From Thalassia testudinum (taxonomy: Eukaryota; Streptophyta; Magnoliopsida; Alismatales; Hydrocharitaceae): DNA of 64,000 nt. Numbering within the stretch: the stretch's first letter is position 1; each line of letters starts with the position of its first letter. The stretch lies in contig JAZHRO010000013.1 in assembly GCA_037157565.1 (NCBI GenBank), forward strand, positions 73,959,501 to 74,023,500, given 5' to 3'. A program made the position numbers and the translations under genes. Positions 1-12,447 of this stretch are shown here, piece by piece. The notes beneath the pieces were generated by a model that was not told the origin of the DNA, made no database searches, and saw nothing but the letters and a program-made list of their open reading frames with translations.

Positions 1-1718
1 CTAAATGGGTTCACCGTAATTGTATTTCATCATTGGCTAATTTTTAGGCAAGCACTATGTAATCCGGGCACTACTTTTGGCCCTTAATTAATATATTGCC
101 TGGGTGGTTATCATCCGGATAACCACCCTTTCTCTTTTCACAAAACTTATGGGCCCTGATGAACCTTTCTGGAAAAGAATCTTCTACGATTGTAACAATT
201 CATACTATGACAAACTAGATTGGGAGGAGAAGAGATTCCTACTCAAGGCTTCTTCACAATACTAACTAAATCTATAGAAGTTACTCTGTAAGGTCTTGCA
301 ACATTGCAAAAGTCGACTGGCCAACGCTCCTACTCCCACTCCTAGTCACATGCTTGGTCCCAATATGTTGTTCTTGCAGAGTACCTCATATCGGTCACTC
401 TTTCGCCTAATCTAAGAATCTCAATGGGCAAATTATTTCACAAATGATTGCCGGTCTCCGCCTTTGCCACAACCCCTCTCAAATGCCAGGACATACGAGC
501 TTTTACTACTACCTCAAACCATTCAAGGACTCCCACCATTGTTGGTCGAGATGGGTAGGTGTGGCACCATGGGAGATTTTTTTGTAAGGAGTGCATATCA
601 CTTGTTCATGGGGGATACACACCACTTATAGATAGCAAATGATAGCTGAAAGATAGGAAAACTAAGATCACCCTCAAGGTTAGGTTCTTTGTTTGGTTGC
701 TTAGAAGAAAGAGAGCATCATCCAAGAGGACCAAGAGTATAGGAAGCAATAGGCCCCTCAGAATGATGCCACTTCCATCTTGTGCACGATGCGGGTGTAG
801 GATACCAACCACCTTTCTTCACTTGCCTAGGTTGGCCTTTCACCCAGACCTGCTAAAGTAATGCTATAAGATGGTCAATTAAATATAACTCTGAATCTAA
901 ATTCTGGAGTAGAATCCATGGGGCACTTGCTGATACTAACACATTGAGGAAGGCATACGTGGCCACATTGAGGAATCCATGGGTCATTAAATATCTAGTC
1001 TTTCCCTATGTGGCCACACAACTACCTCAAACAGTCATTTTGTTACCATCATCTTATTGTTACTCTGTAGTGATTGCCTTCCAATTAAAAGATAGTTTCT
1101 TCAGAATACATCTCTCCATTTTAACTAACATGCATTAGTTCTAGAGGGAACCAGCCCAAATCCATTGAAGATGATAGCAAAATTACATTGTCAGTCATGA
1201 GATTCAAAATGTGATCTAAATATAGGAAAAATTGCCTTTTCAAAAATATATACGTGGGACAAATAACACTCAAAAGTGTAAAAGCAAATACATGGCAAAA
1301 ATAAAAATCTTCAAAGACACTAAGAATAAAAACCAAATACTAAATTGCTAGGTCATTGGCTCCTTCAAGAAGATGGCTAGTAATATCAATTAAGAAAGAA
1401 TTTTTTTAACAGCATTATGAAAGAAAAATTGCATCAACAACAGTGCCACACTAGGTTTCAGTAGCCTATAAATAAAATCAAGCCATCAAAGGAATATGAT
1501 TATGCAAAACATAAAAAAACATTCACACTCTAACTCTGCAGAGGTTAATAATTGCTGTTCAGACCTGGATCTCATGAAGACTAACCTACTAATGCAAGAG
1601 CTACATAACTGCATACACAGTCGATGTTATTTTCTAAACATTCCAATGACATTTTCGAAAAACTTAACATTCCAATAACAAAGACAGAAGAATGTATGAA
1701 GTGCTTTCACTCAATTAC
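1..1718 (-). other. Putative intron 2 of the ABCB25-like gene (continues off left edge)
   Basis: Exon 2 of the minus-strand ABC transporter gene ends at a GT donor at 1717-1718. I could not find the next expected exon, which would encode the first transmembrane helix of the transporter, anywhere down to position 1. The rest of the gene is presumably off the left edge. A LINE remnant lies at 540-840. Nothing else recognisable was found. Confidence 0.5.
540..840 (+). mobile_element. LINE remnant, C-terminal zinc-binding (zf-RVT) region
   Basis: The plus strand translates, with at least one frameshift, to a stretch containing GDFFVRSAYHLFM and then VRFFVWLLRRKRA, followed by a CARCG motif. This order (a VRSAY block, an F-x-W-LL block, then a cysteine cluster) is typical of the region after the reverse transcriptase in plant L1-type LINEs. 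No long open frame remains. It lies downstream (in gene sense) of ABCB25-like exon 2, probably within a later intron. What is seen is the motif order; the family assignment rests on general knowledge. Confidence 0.4.
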
Positions 1719-1949
1719 CTTGGCGCCAACAAGGAGCCCTAGAGCCCATAACACCCTAAGGCGAAACTCACGGCTATCACTTGACCACAAGTACTTTGCA
1801 AGGTTGCGCATAATCGTTATGTCTGCTACTTGTTCCTCTGCCACTGACTTGATTGTTGTTTCATCGGGAGTTTTCTTGCTAGATCCTCCAGGTGATGTGA
1901 TGCCACCCACAGATGTCGAAAAGAAAACATTTCTTCTATAACAAAAGTC
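1719..1949 (-). CDS. ABCB25: ATM3/ABCB25-like mitochondrial ABC transporter, coding exon 2
   Basis: This exon encodes 77 residues in phase 0 at both ends. It runs from an AG acceptor (minus strand, reading GATGCAG) to AAG followed by the donor GTAATT. The peptide contains FFSTSVGGITSPGGSSKK, a linker, then LAKYLW, EFRLRVL and LGLLVGAK. These are the hallmark blocks just before the first transmembrane helix in plant ATM-type half-ABC transporters (ABCB23/24/25; ABCB25 is also called ATM3 or STA1). These proteins sit in the mitochondrial inner membrane and export a sulfur or glutathione compound needed for cytosolic Fe-S protein and molybdenum cofactor synthesis. The nucleotide-binding domain lies outside the window. 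No stop or frameshift is seen in the exon. Confidence 0.8.
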
Positions 1950-4540
1950 CTGCATCGTAATCTAGCCATAAGTAACAAATAAATGTTTTTATTTGGAAAT
2001 AACTAGCTTCCTAGCATTCCTAAATTCACTTACCCAACATAAAGAACAGGAATCAAACTATGTCAAAATTTTAAAACAAGAGATCCAAGTGAGTTAGCAA
2101 TAATTCGAAGTACTTCTTTCTACACTACAGTATTTCCAAAACTCAATGACCAAATCATATGGATACAGGATATCTAGTCCTAGGAAATGGAAGGAATTGG
2201 ATTCTTAATTTAAAGTGAGCACATAAAAATCCATTCTAAATCTTTCAGATTCATATAGAATTCTCTAGAAAGCTATATTCTATGAAAGTCCCATGCACAG
2301 CTTGGGTGGAGATCTTTCATGTTTTTCAGATCCACCCTGTAACATGCAATCAAAAAGCCAATGTAAGTTATTTGTTTTTAGCCTTTACAAAAAGGAAGTA
2401 ATTCTTGTTTGTTACACATATAAAGAAAGAAAACCCCAGAAATGATTTTGATATTGAACTCTAGACAGAGAAAAGTTCCAAATTAAATCTCTTTAAAAGT
2501 GTCTTTTGTCTCATAGTAGCATGCTCCAGTCCCCTTAAAAGATTTCCATTATTGGATTAGCTACACACTTCACATGTTTCTAGAGACTTATTTTTTACAA
2601 GACATCATAAATGACACAAATCTTGGATAAGCGCCAATAACCCACTATAGCAATCTTGTTGACAATCTTTGCCCTGGCAACATTTAAAGTTCCCCAAACA
2701 CTACGAATCTCACACAAGCTTTTTTTTTTGAAAAGGAATCTCACCAAGTTAAATCCTCAACCCTTCCGTTTCTTGCTAATACCACAAAATGTTCATGAAT
2801 TGATGAAAATGATCAAAAGTTTCATTTGCCCCTACCATTTTATGTCTCTTTTTGCATATAGCATTGTCACTCCCATTTATAGCATCTACTAATTTGAAAC
2901 TTAGTAGAAAAGCCATAGTTCGACCCAAGCATTTTTGAGACACTCCTAATTACCAAGAACTTGTAATTGCTTTTCTCTATGTAGATCCTATTAGAATAGG
3001 AACTTGGTAAGTTTTCCCTTTGGCCGCAACAACAATTCGGAATAGAAAAGGTTAGAGTCAAATAGAAATGATTCAAGGTACCTTGCTTTACAATATCACT
3101 ATTTTGATTAAATACCTAGGGATTTAATCGCATGGGCATATGAAATACAAGGTTCTGATCCTAACAGGAAAATAAAGGAAATAGGTAATTTAAAATGGGT
3201 AAACAAACCTTTCAAAAAAAAAAGGTAAACAAAAGTCCATAGTTAAATTGTGAAAAATGTATGAATTTTATGAATACACTATGGCTTTAATGTGTTGTCC
3301 ATCCTATTTCTGATGGGAACAATTGACAATTAAATCCAATTTTTCCCTTGTTTAACTGGCTTAATTTCCTAAAAGAAGACCTGGCTCCAAGTTATTCAAA
3401 ACAATAACGGTGGCAATGGGTTTCTCGATTCTTTGCTTTATGATTAGTCAATTCTATTTATACTATAGGAGGAAGAGATGTAACACATCGGTATAGCACC
3501 ACTTTAACATGGAGAAATCTTGTATTGAGGATACAAGATAAGTTCACAGCAAGATTAGTAGTCATTATGATATGTGTTGAGTGAAAGTTTATGAGATATG
3601 CACCTAAGTAATCCTAACAGATCAATAGATTTGAACATCAATCCTACACAACCAGGTCTATTAGATCCAGCACTTGACATCTACTTTTGTTGTTCAATTG
3701 ATTGGAAGTATTATGCATATTTCCCTCTGTTCTCATTTGTTTCTAACACATATTCTTAAAACATTCCACACAAAGGCCAAGAGCATTAAATGATAGGAAC
3801 CAGGAACAATTTTAAAATCCCAGCTAGTCAACAAGAGCTAAGAAAATCACCATTCTGAGCCATGTCCTTTGAAAATAAAGTCAACTTATCTGATAAGTAA
3901 CTGGCAAAACAAAAAGCTTCCAACAAGCCCAATAAATAAGCAACTATAAAACAGAATGAGAAAATAGCTAAACCTCATATACAGAATTCACTAAAGTGAA
4001 TCCACACACCATATGTTCACTGGCAATGAAAGAAACGGCCAACATCCACCTATTCCCCACAGGATTGCAAGTGCTACAATAATCAATCACCTTGAGACCA
4101 TTGCTCTGTTAGCCATGATACCACAGGAAATTACTATAATCATCACCATGTTCTGCTGGTGTTTGGTTTTGATAAAACCTATGAAGATTTTTTTCTTTTT
4201 GAAGGGGAAGCTATAAAGATATTTTGTGATCTAACCTGAAAAAGGGATTGCTCTAACATTGTTGTGATGGATCGCACAAACAGAACTCTTCCGGTTGCTT
4301 TCTGCACTCTGCCGATCATTACACTTTCATCATGTGGTAATCGTTTCCATTGGAATCCAACTGCATGGAAAATTGCTTGGGCCCCATTTGATTTGTGCAA
4401 ACTTTATCAGGTTTGAGTAAATTCTTTTACATCTAATTAGTTTGCCAATTTCCAATACAACCAAATAGACTAGCCACCTATGCATGGTGAGTGATTGTAC
4501 CAGAAAGATAAACGGGTCTCGGTGCCTTTTCGAAAAGTTA

Positions 4541-4567
4541 AAAAGAAGAAGAAGAAGAAGAAGAAGG
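4541..4567. repeat. (GAA)n microsatellite
   Basis: An uninterrupted GAA run of about eight units, visible directly in the sequence. Confidence 0.9.
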
Positions 4568-4861
4568 GTGTCAGCAGTCATAGTCCAACACAGATTGCCG
4601 CATGGATTAACGGACTCCAACAAATCAGACTTCCTCTAAGAGGAGGTGGTAATGGAGAGGATGTGAACAGAACGAGATGTGTGTTCCATGAAAAAGAAGA
4701 GCCAGTTTAGGGAAATACTCATCACCAATATGGGCCAAAATTTGCGGGGAAGACTCTTAGCATGTGGACAGGGTGGCAGGATTCCATTTGATAGGTCAGT
4801 TTCTCCCTCGGTAGCCACCACCTCTCCTCTGAACCATATACACTCGAGACAGAGTCAATGT

Positions 4862-5281
4862 TGTAAAAGTCGGTAGTCGGTATTCAATCGGTCTAGCCAC
4901 TAACCAATGAACATACGGTATGTGGGGGAGTACTCGGTCAGGCATTACACACGCGCACGCACACATCAAGAAGTCAAATATGACATTATATAAAAGTAAA
5001 TCATTTTCAAACTCAAAGTTACAAAGAAGCTACAAACAATAATTCCAACAAAATAAATGTACGAGTTCAAAATAAAAGCACAAGTTCAAAAGATCTAATC
5101 ATCAAAACAACAAAAAACACATGTAAGTACACATCTCTATGCAAAAATCGGCCTAGTATTCAGCCAACTACACCGACTACTCGGTCGAGTAGTCGGTGTT
5201 GCCGACTATAGGACCGGCTATGGAGTATTTAGTTAGGAGGATGGCGCCTAGGATTATCGGCCGAGTAGGCCAATTTTCACA
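4862..5281. mobile_element. Possible hAT-like MITE with GTCGG/CCGAC subterminal repeats
   Basis: The left end reads TGTAAAAGTCGGTAGTCGG. The reverse complement of the right end reads TGTGAAAATTGGCCTACTCGG, so the ends form an imperfect terminal inverted repeat. The interior repeats GTCGGT and ACTCGGTCGAGTAGTCGG motifs, typical of plant hAT MITEs. No convincing 8 bp target duplication was found, so this is tentative. Confidence 0.35.
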
Positions 5282-5666
5282 TCGCTAAGCTTCATTGCAC
5301 TTCTTTCCACAGTTCTCACATCCTTCCACCTGAATTTCCACAAACAAATAGGGACGAATTGCTATTGTAGATTTGAGTGAACTCTTATGCCCGTGGGATC
5401 AAAACAGCGCACGCTAAATCCACCATGATAACTCGCAACTCAAGTCCAGTCATGATTATGTAACATCCCGAGCCTAGATCCAAGACTAAACACAACAACA
5501 AACCCTGCTACTCGATGCTAAGTCCTGATGCCCTTTGGCCACTAGAGCAGCCGAAATGCCCAGACAAGCAACAAACTTAGCGGCCAAACCGCCCAAAAAG
5601 GACGGGCCGGTTTTGATTTTAAGGTTCCCAATTGGCGGGTACGAGAAGGATCAGCAGCACCCGTAC

Positions 5667-5906
5667 CGAGCCATGGGGAGGGCGCCTCCCCCCGGGGAGG
5701 GGCGCGAGGGGCGGGTCGGAGAGGAATGGGCGGAGCTGTCCGAAGAAGAAGAAACCGACGCTGCCGAGTGGGCGGGCCGAAGAGAGGAGGCGATCGGGGG
5801 GCGCCGAGGCGACGCGGGAGGCGGTGGCACCTCCGAGATGCAGCGCCCTGCAGCAGGCGGGGCCGAGGAGCCTCGTAATGGCGCCCATGGCCGACGACTC
5901 CGGCAA
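5667..5906 (-). CDS. ABCB25: ATM3/ABCB25-like transporter, coding exon 1 (mitochondrial targeting region)
   Basis: The minus strand opens with ATG at 5906, with a second in-frame ATG at 5888. It reads MGAITRLLGPACCRALHLGG and continues Arg/Ala/Ser/Leu-rich with almost no acidic residues, as a mitochondrial presequence would. The exon can end at a GT donor (GGCTCG then GTACGGG) in phase 0, which matches the phase-0 start of exon 2 about 3.7 kb downstream. The sequence is strongly GC-rich, as first exons often are in monocots. The join to exon 2 is inference: N-terminal targeting regions of this family are poorly conserved, so the exon 1 call depends on strand, distance, phase and composition. 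The true start codon is uncertain. Confidence 0.6.
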
Positions 5907-6294
5907 GTGTGGTTCGCGTCTAGTCTCAACGTACCGGTGGTGTGGGGGCAGTGAGCGACGCGGGGGGCGTTGGGGCTGGGGACTTTTCTATTCGTCTGTT
6001 TTTTTTCGCGGAAATTGGCTAAAAAATAAATAAATATGTATCTGCCCACGAAGTTGGGGGCATGCTCCATTATTTTATGTTTATCGATTGGGGAAGTGGG
6101 CTCTCTCTCAAGGTTAATAGTTTTATTATTTTATGTTTTTGTATTTAGATGTACTTAATTTTAATTATGATTTTCCTAATATATGTCATATATTTTTTTA
6201 TTACAAAAAAGTTATGTATCATTTTCTAGTTTGTTCTCAAAAAAATTATTATTTTCAATTTACGACAATATACATTTTCTTATATTTTGGTATG

Positions 6295-6375
6295 AAAGTT
6301 TGATATATCGTCGATATATCGATATCATGTAACATATCTTTTTTCATGATATCGATGATATATCTGTTAGATTAA
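6295..6375. repeat. GATATATCG/GATATCGAT word cluster
   Basis: Short overlapping palindromic words such as GATATATCG and GATATCGATGATATATC are packed into about 80 bp. The same vocabulary recurs at 10500-10580, 13740-13812, 28805-28880 and 29745-30005. In the last three places it lies just inside the ends of hAT-like elements. Confidence 0.6.
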
Positions 6376-7069
6376 AATCTAATATATTGACTTGTATATG
6401 TAAATATATTTATAAATATAGTCAAATAACAATAATAATTGTGACCGTCATCTAATGCACATTAATTAAGGTGATCAAATTAAGTTTTATTGAGGGACAT
6501 AAAATGCAAAAGGTTAGTATGGTTAAAGTAAACAAATGTGCAAATACTAGCTTTGTGTTTTGCAATACTTCGATGAGTAGGATTGTAATTCACCACAGTA
6601 AATATTTTCTTTTGTTAATTACTAATTAAGAGGAGTAATGGTCCCTAAGAGCCCTTTAGATTTTCCCTCTCAAATGAACCCCTGTTGTGACCTAGAGAGG
6701 AGAGAAGGTGCAAAACGATTAGAAGAAGAGACTCATCTTCTCAGAGCTCAAGTTAGATTTCTCTTGACTAATCGGAGGGACTCTTAGAAGACCTATACTG
6801 CAGCCCCTCATCTTTGCATTCATGATGAACTCAGGTAATATCATTCTCTAGAATAAATTAGGCATAAACTTATACATATTAATGTTCTATTCAACAAAGA
6901 CAATTATGTAGTTTGCTTGCATGTCGGTTTATTATGTCTACCTGCTAATGAGTACTTCATCTTTGTGTTACGATAGCTTGCATTAGTCTTCTCAAGATTT
7001 GGTATGTAATGATTGTGACATTTGGCATTCCTACAAAACTCAAAATGCATCTCGTAACTGACACAAGTA

Positions 7070-7225
7070 TCAGTATATGTATCATACAGTTTTGGGCTCC
7101 AAAACTTATGGTCTCGAACTATAGGTTGCTAGTACCTGTACTCATCACGAGTATCGGAACATGCTAGCTATAAATTTGGTTCCAAGTCCTTTAAACCCAA
7201 AATCTGCGACTTTTGCATATCGATA
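7070..7225. repeat. Degenerate AGTATCGGTACT repeats, left part
   Basis: Multiple imperfect copies of short words such as AGTATCAGTA, AGTACCTGTACT and AGTATCGGAAC. The array is interrupted by the solo LTR at 7226 and resumes at 9950. Confidence 0.5.
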
Positions 7226-9949
7226 TGTTATAACCCGGGGCATCAAGCGTCATTTAAGACGTCTGGGAAGTGGTCCAAACGTCTGGAAGCCTTCCCAGAT
7301 GTCTGGAATTAAATTTTTTTGGTGTACGGGTTCGCGTCTACACGCATGCGCACGCAGACTGAGCCCGTCACCCTCCTCCTCTTTCCTCCCTCCCTGCAGA
7401 CAACTTTTTCTCTCTCTCTCCCCTCAACAGCTTACAAATACACCTCTCTCCCCCTCACCCTCACTCCACCGCTGTCTTCTTCTTCTCCCTGTCAATGAGA
7501 GCGAGCAGGAGAGAGCAGCAGCAGCGGCTGCTGTGAGTGTGTGGGGAGGAGGGGCTATTGCGAGAGGGAGAGGAGCTCGACCGCGTGGGTGCAAGCTCGC
7601 CGAGGCAGCCAGAGCCGATCGACAGGTGCGCAGCAAGCGTGTGGTGCCGCAGCTGCGGCAGCTTAGGCAGCAGGCCGGCGAAGGGCGAGGTCCTGATTCT
7701 GGGAAAATTTCCCAGAATCTGATGGCTAGACTTACGTCTAGACAACGCAGGAGACGTCTGGACGAAGGTCCAGACGTCTGAAAGGTACGTTATTTTTACC
7801 TTCTTCTTTCGCATGTACAGCCATGCAGCCGTTCCGCCGAAGTCTTCTGCATCCTTTCGTGTTGAGAACGGGCGTGTGTGTGTGCAGGACTTGTTCGGAA
7901 AGGCGCACCGGCACGCCATCCCACACAGATCGAACGTCTGGGCACAACACCAGACGACGGAGAGGGTCTCCAGACGTCCGGAGTGATAGTCGAACGTCTG
8001 GAAACTAAGTCCAGATGGTTCAGTGGGCTTCTGGACGTCTAAAGGACCGCGCAGATCAAGGTATGACCTGAGCGATCATTTAAGACGTCTGGAATTTCCA
8101 GACGTCTGATTTTGGGCAGACTTGTCGTTTTTGACCCGTCTAGGGTCCGTTCAGAGTCCGTTTTCCGCGTTTCAAGTCTCGTTCTTCTCAGATTTAGTTC
8201 CTCTACCTGTTTACAGTAATTGTATGTTGTTCTAAGTAGCTCCTTGTATTTGATCATTGTGTTAGGACCTTGTTCCGTTGCGGCTCTGGGGGTTGCGTAG
8301 GCACGCAGGCTTGCCGATTTCGCCCCCAGTACTCCCGGTTTTGCGGGTAGAGTGGCCCTTTCAATTATTTATCAAAAATTATGCACTTGTGAAATAATTA
8401 ATAGAGTCTAGGGTACTGCATGAATCCTAGGAATAAAAAACTAGATTGAATGATAGATCCTAGGGTAATGCATGAATCATAGGACTGGAAAACTAGATTG
8501 AATGATGGATCCTAGGATATGGCATGAATCATAGGACTGGAAAACTAGATTGAATAATAGATCCTAGGATATGGCATGAATCCTAGGACTGGAAAACTAG
8601 ATTGAATATATATACATTGCGGTCTTGGAAAAGTAGAAAGGAAACGATAACTGCCTATAATTGGTTAACAGCTGTCTGATTATGAAAGAATAATTACGGT
8701 TGGGAACATGGGTTATATAAACATAAAGCTGAAAAGATGAAATCTAAATTGGCTGAGTTGAAAGAGCACGAACCCTATGGGGAATGAGGAGTAGAACTCC
8801 TGGAAAGTGAATGGAGTAGAATTGGGGAAGTGAGTTGGCCCTTGAGTACGGAGTACCAAGGAGAGTGACTGTCCCCCTGTTTAGTGCAAAGCAGAGCTAG
8901 TCGCCCCAGGGACCCGGGGTAGGTCTAACCACTTTGTACCGACTTTTGGCCCTCGTGTACACAGTACCGAGGAGAGCTACTAGTGTAGGGAGAGCACTAG
9001 CTACCCCACGGGCCCCGGGGTTCTGCTAGCCCTCCTACACCGACTTGTTCGACCCACTGGGCAAACCAGGGTAGTCAGGCAAAGGTGCGCGAACTGTGGA
9101 GTGGCAAGACCCCTGTTTGGTTACTTTGGAGGGGCTGGACCCCTGTTACTGAGAGGGCACTGCCCTATACTGGTTCCGTGCCGTGCTTTGGGCGCACCCG
9201 TTAACGGAAACGATTGACCGCGTGCCAGTGCGTGGTAGTTACCCGTGCGTTTATCGCACGTGCCGTAGTCATCGTTATGTCTGTCAGCGACCTTAGGGTG
9301 GTTGACTGAGGGTAGGACCACCACGGGGGACTCTCCCGGCCAAGAGAGCACCACGTGCTACTTCTACTTTTCAGAAAAGACTGCAATCAAGATCGTTCCC
9401 ACGAGGAACATTCAAGATCAAGAGAAGGATCTGAGGGATACTTAGATAACGAGTAAACGAAAAATATAAAGAAAGAAATTAAAAATATAACAGCTACTGT
9501 CCACCTTACTATTTCTTAGCTTTTAGTTGCCACTCTACTCAGCGTTTTGCTAACGTGTCACCTTTGTTACCTTTTCAGGACCAGGTGTTGAGCAGCCAGA
9601 GTCGGCAGCTGCAGAGGGCGCTGGGCCTAGTAGAGCCAATAGTGTTACTTGTGTGGTACCCACTTACTTTCCTTTCTGTTGTAGTGAGTAGTTTCTATTA
9701 CCCCTGTACTCTTTTCATTGTAAGCTTTATGTTTATGTACATGTTTATTTCTTTACTGTTGTGGTGGTGTATATTGTAGTAGTTCTTTTCTTTACTGCTG
9801 TATTTTGTTACTGCTAGTTATATGCATGGTGAATGTGGTTTATTTTACTGCTCCTTTGGTTACTTTCTCGTTGGACGACTGGGTCTTAGGATCAATGGAG
9901 TCGGTCCGATTCTCATGTCTCATAGGGATTCGGGAATCGGGTCGTAACA
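7226..9949 (+). mobile_element. Solo LTR of a gypsy-type retrotransposon (2724 bp, TSD CGATA)
   Basis: The element begins TGTTATAACCC and ends GGGTCGTAACA, so it has TG..CA ends with a short inverted repeat. It is flanked on both sides by CGATA (7221-7225 and 9950-9954), a 5 bp target duplication. The sequence is similar throughout to the 3' LTR of the gypsy element at 56821-59481, including the AGACGTCT block, the pyrimidine-rich stretch, the 52 bp tandem repeats and the terminal CGGGAATCGGGTC. No internal region is present, so it is a solo LTR left by LTR-LTR recombination. The 206-codon open frame inside it is not treated as a gene. Confidence 0.93.
8401..8612 (+). repeat. 52 bp tandem repeat, four units, inside the solo LTR
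   Basis: Each unit carries GCATGAATCCTAGGA-type sequence followed by AACTAGATTGAAT. The GCATGAA words start at 8418, 8470, 8522 and 8574, an exact 52 bp spacing. The related LTR at 56821-59481 has three units (about 58010-58160). Confidence 0.85.
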
Positions 9950-10430
9950 CGATACTTGTCATGAATACTGGTACATATGAGTCCCAAATTAAGTTCTGGG
10001 CTTGAAGTAATTAGGACTTCTAGCTTCCAAGTACCAGTACTGGTCATCAATACCAGTACTAGTTAACTATAGACTTAGTATCAGTACTCAACAAATATCG
10101 ATACTGTCAATTAGTACCGATACTCATTGAGACCAAGTTATGTTCTGGAGTGATACTGGTACTTAATAAATATCAATACTTATTATTAGTATCGGTACAC
10201 AATGAGTACTGGACAAGTACTCATCTGAATATGAGTTATAAACTAGAACATATGAGTACCGGTACTTAGCATCAATACCGATACTCATTTGAATATAAAA
10301 CTCTTATTTGTAAGTCAAGGATACTGGTATTGGTTTATTGATACCAGTACTGGTTTACTAATACCAATACTCAATATATGAGATACTGATATTAGTTCAC
10401 CAGTACCAGTATTCATCCAGTATAGAGTTA
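9950..10430. repeat. Degenerate TACCAGTACTGGTA repeats, right part
   Basis: About 480 bp of imperfect short repeats built from TACCAGTACT, AGTACCGGTACT, AGTATCGGTAC and related words, many close to palindromic. It is the continuation of the 7070-7225 array across the solo LTR. Confidence 0.6.
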
Positions 10431-10484
10431 AAATGAGATGAATTATTGTTCAGGTCTATCCTAAGTTAAAGGTGAGTCATTTAT

Positions 10485-12447
10485 GAAATAGCCCCAACAA
10501 TATTGCCAATATCGTCAATATCTTCGATATATCGTCAATATTGACGAATATCGACGATATATCTCCAAAAATGAAGAACAACAATTCAAGTTTTCCCTTA
10601 AAGTGGCGATATGTGACCTATATGGGAGATATTGCTCGATTATAAAAATCGTGTTTAAAGGTAATTAAGTCGTAATATAGCACGAAAATACGTTGAAACA
10701 AAAAAATATAACGAGATGTGAGTCCCGATCGAACTCAGGGAGGCAGAAAATGACTTAATTGCAATATTGATTTAGAACTAACTAGTACTAGAATAATCAT
10801 ATATATATGTGTATATAGAAAATTTGTTCAGATCAAATTGTTCAAATATAAGAATAACTAGAACTACAACTAAAGGAAATTACTAAAATTACTTGAAATA
10901 AAAATAGCTATCTCAGCTACTAGAACAAGGGCAACAAAGGTGGTCCTTGGTGACCTTTGGGGAGGTTGGGAAGAGTAGCAGCGGTGCACCAAGGTGGTTT
11001 TGGTGGATGCCTCAAAGGAAGAGGGAGACTGGAGAAGTTTGGAGGTCTGGAGGGAAAAATGGAGGAGGAGATGATTTCATATGGGGGGTTTGGGGTCCTT
11101 TTTATAACCAAAATAAGGGACAAGGCAAGTATTTGGCCCTCCAAACCCTGCAACAGCCTTGGATCGATCAGATCCGTCGATCAGGAGATCCACGGATCAG
11201 ATCACACTTAAAAAGAACCTCCAACACGCCAGATGTCGACACATGGAGTGCTTTCAGCCGCTTGCTCCACCGCCTCACGCCTTCATTGCGCACGCCAATA
11301 CTCACTTCTCAACTATCTGATCTTTTGATCGGACGACTTAAAAGCACGCTCCACACTACCACTTCTCACGCACACGCGCATTCAAATTCAACCATTTGAT
11401 CGCGAAGATCAACTGCTGAGGATGCGCGCGATATTGCCTCACCGAGCCGTGTATATTGGCGCGTCTAACCACACATGATCACGCATGTTCATTCGCACCG
11501 CCACATCGATCGATCGTTGTTGTGCTATGCGGCCGCGTCAGCGTCGCTCAATTGAAATTGCGCGGCTCAATTTCGCTTGCGCTCGCCACCCCTCTAATTT
11601 CCCCTTTGCGAGTCTCGAACAGTTGTCGCCTGCTTGATTTCATGCGTGCTAACCAATGCACTACGCGTGCGGATGGTCGCACGTTTGATTTATCGCATGT
11701 GCCGCCCCAACCATTGGATGAAGATCCAACGGCTGTGAGTGCTTCTTCCTTGATGAGGCGCGGGTGACGTGGCGATGTGGCACTCTTGTGGCCATTGGAT
11801 GACGATCCAACAACTCACAAGGCGTGTGGAATTCCTTCAGTGGATGGGGCACCGGCCTTGGGCGGCTATGATGGTGTCACGTGACGCCATTGTGGCCATC
11901 CATCTTCTTTGCTTTGTAAATGGTGCTGTAGAGCTCCAATCGAGCTGATTTTTGCACCGTTGGACTGCAATCGTTGATCTGGATCCATTTGCGCGGTCGA
12001 ATTTTGCACATGAGGTTCAAATTTTTGTCACCTTGCCTCTTTGCCTTTGCTCTTCCGTGGACTGCATAGGATGGTACGAGAGTACGATTAAAATGATCTT
12101 AGAAGCATTGGACTCCCGTCGTTGTTCTGAGTAGATCCGTACAGTCGGATTCATCATCTGCAGCCTCAAATTATCTGTAATTATTATTACCTCTTAATTT
12201 GAACAAAATAAAGCATTATCATATACAAAGCTAACAAATCAACTATGATGCAAACTAAGATGCTTATGCATGCATTATTCTTAGGTTAAGATAGGATCTA
12301 ACTTAATTCAGGTAGATTAGGACCTATGATTGCTGTGCAATCAAATATGTCGGTCACATATCTTTGTCTGCTTGCACAACTCACATGGACTCACATTCTT
12401 TTCTTCTCCCTTGCTTTGTACGACTCACATGGACACAACTCACATGA
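10485..12447. other. Non-coding, TE-derived stretch left of the hAT-like coding remnant
   Basis: The stretch opens with GATATATCG-type words (10500-10580), like those near the right end at 13740-13812. That suggests it is the decayed left part of a hAT-like element, although no clear terminus or target duplication was found on the left. At 10723 the words CCCGATCGAACTCAGGGAGG resemble the U5-like motif in the units at 44.9-46.3 kb and 50.4-53.6 kb. From about 11160 to 12170 there is GC-richer sequence with two CCATTGGATGA..GATCCAAC repeats (11711 and 11793). No gene was recognised. Confidence 0.35.

Larger units (their letters stand above)
1950..5666 (-). other. Intron 1 of the ABCB25-like gene
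   Basis: This is AT-rich sequence between the two phase-compatible exons. It contains a (GAA)n microsatellite at 4541-4567 and a small inverted-repeat element at 4862-5281. It also has T-run plus GAAAAGG stretches near 2720 that recur elsewhere in the window (for example near 22905). No coding signal was found. Confidence 0.5.
5907..7225. other. Upstream region of the ABCB25-like gene
   Basis: AT-rich non-coding sequence upstream of the minus-strand first exon. It should contain that gene's promoter, but no single TATA box stands out. It includes a cluster of GATATATCG-type words (6295-6375) and ends in degenerate AGTATC/GGTACT repeats (7070-7225) that continue beyond the solo LTR. Confidence 0.4.

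Noticed and set aside
5535..6033. Overlapping plus-strand open frames in the GC-rich block
   Set aside because: They are shadows opposite the minus-strand first exon of the ABC transporter gene. High GC content keeps several frames open by chance.
7161..7781. A 206-codon open frame on the plus strand
   Set aside because: It lies within the U3/R part of the gypsy-type solo LTR, has no recognisable domain, and its equivalent is not conserved as an open frame in the 56821 LTR.
8401..8612. CRISPR-like or satellite interpretation of the 52 bp repeats
   Set aside because: Units are directly adjacent with no spacers, lie inside an LTR, and occur in its relative. They are an LTR-internal minisatellite.
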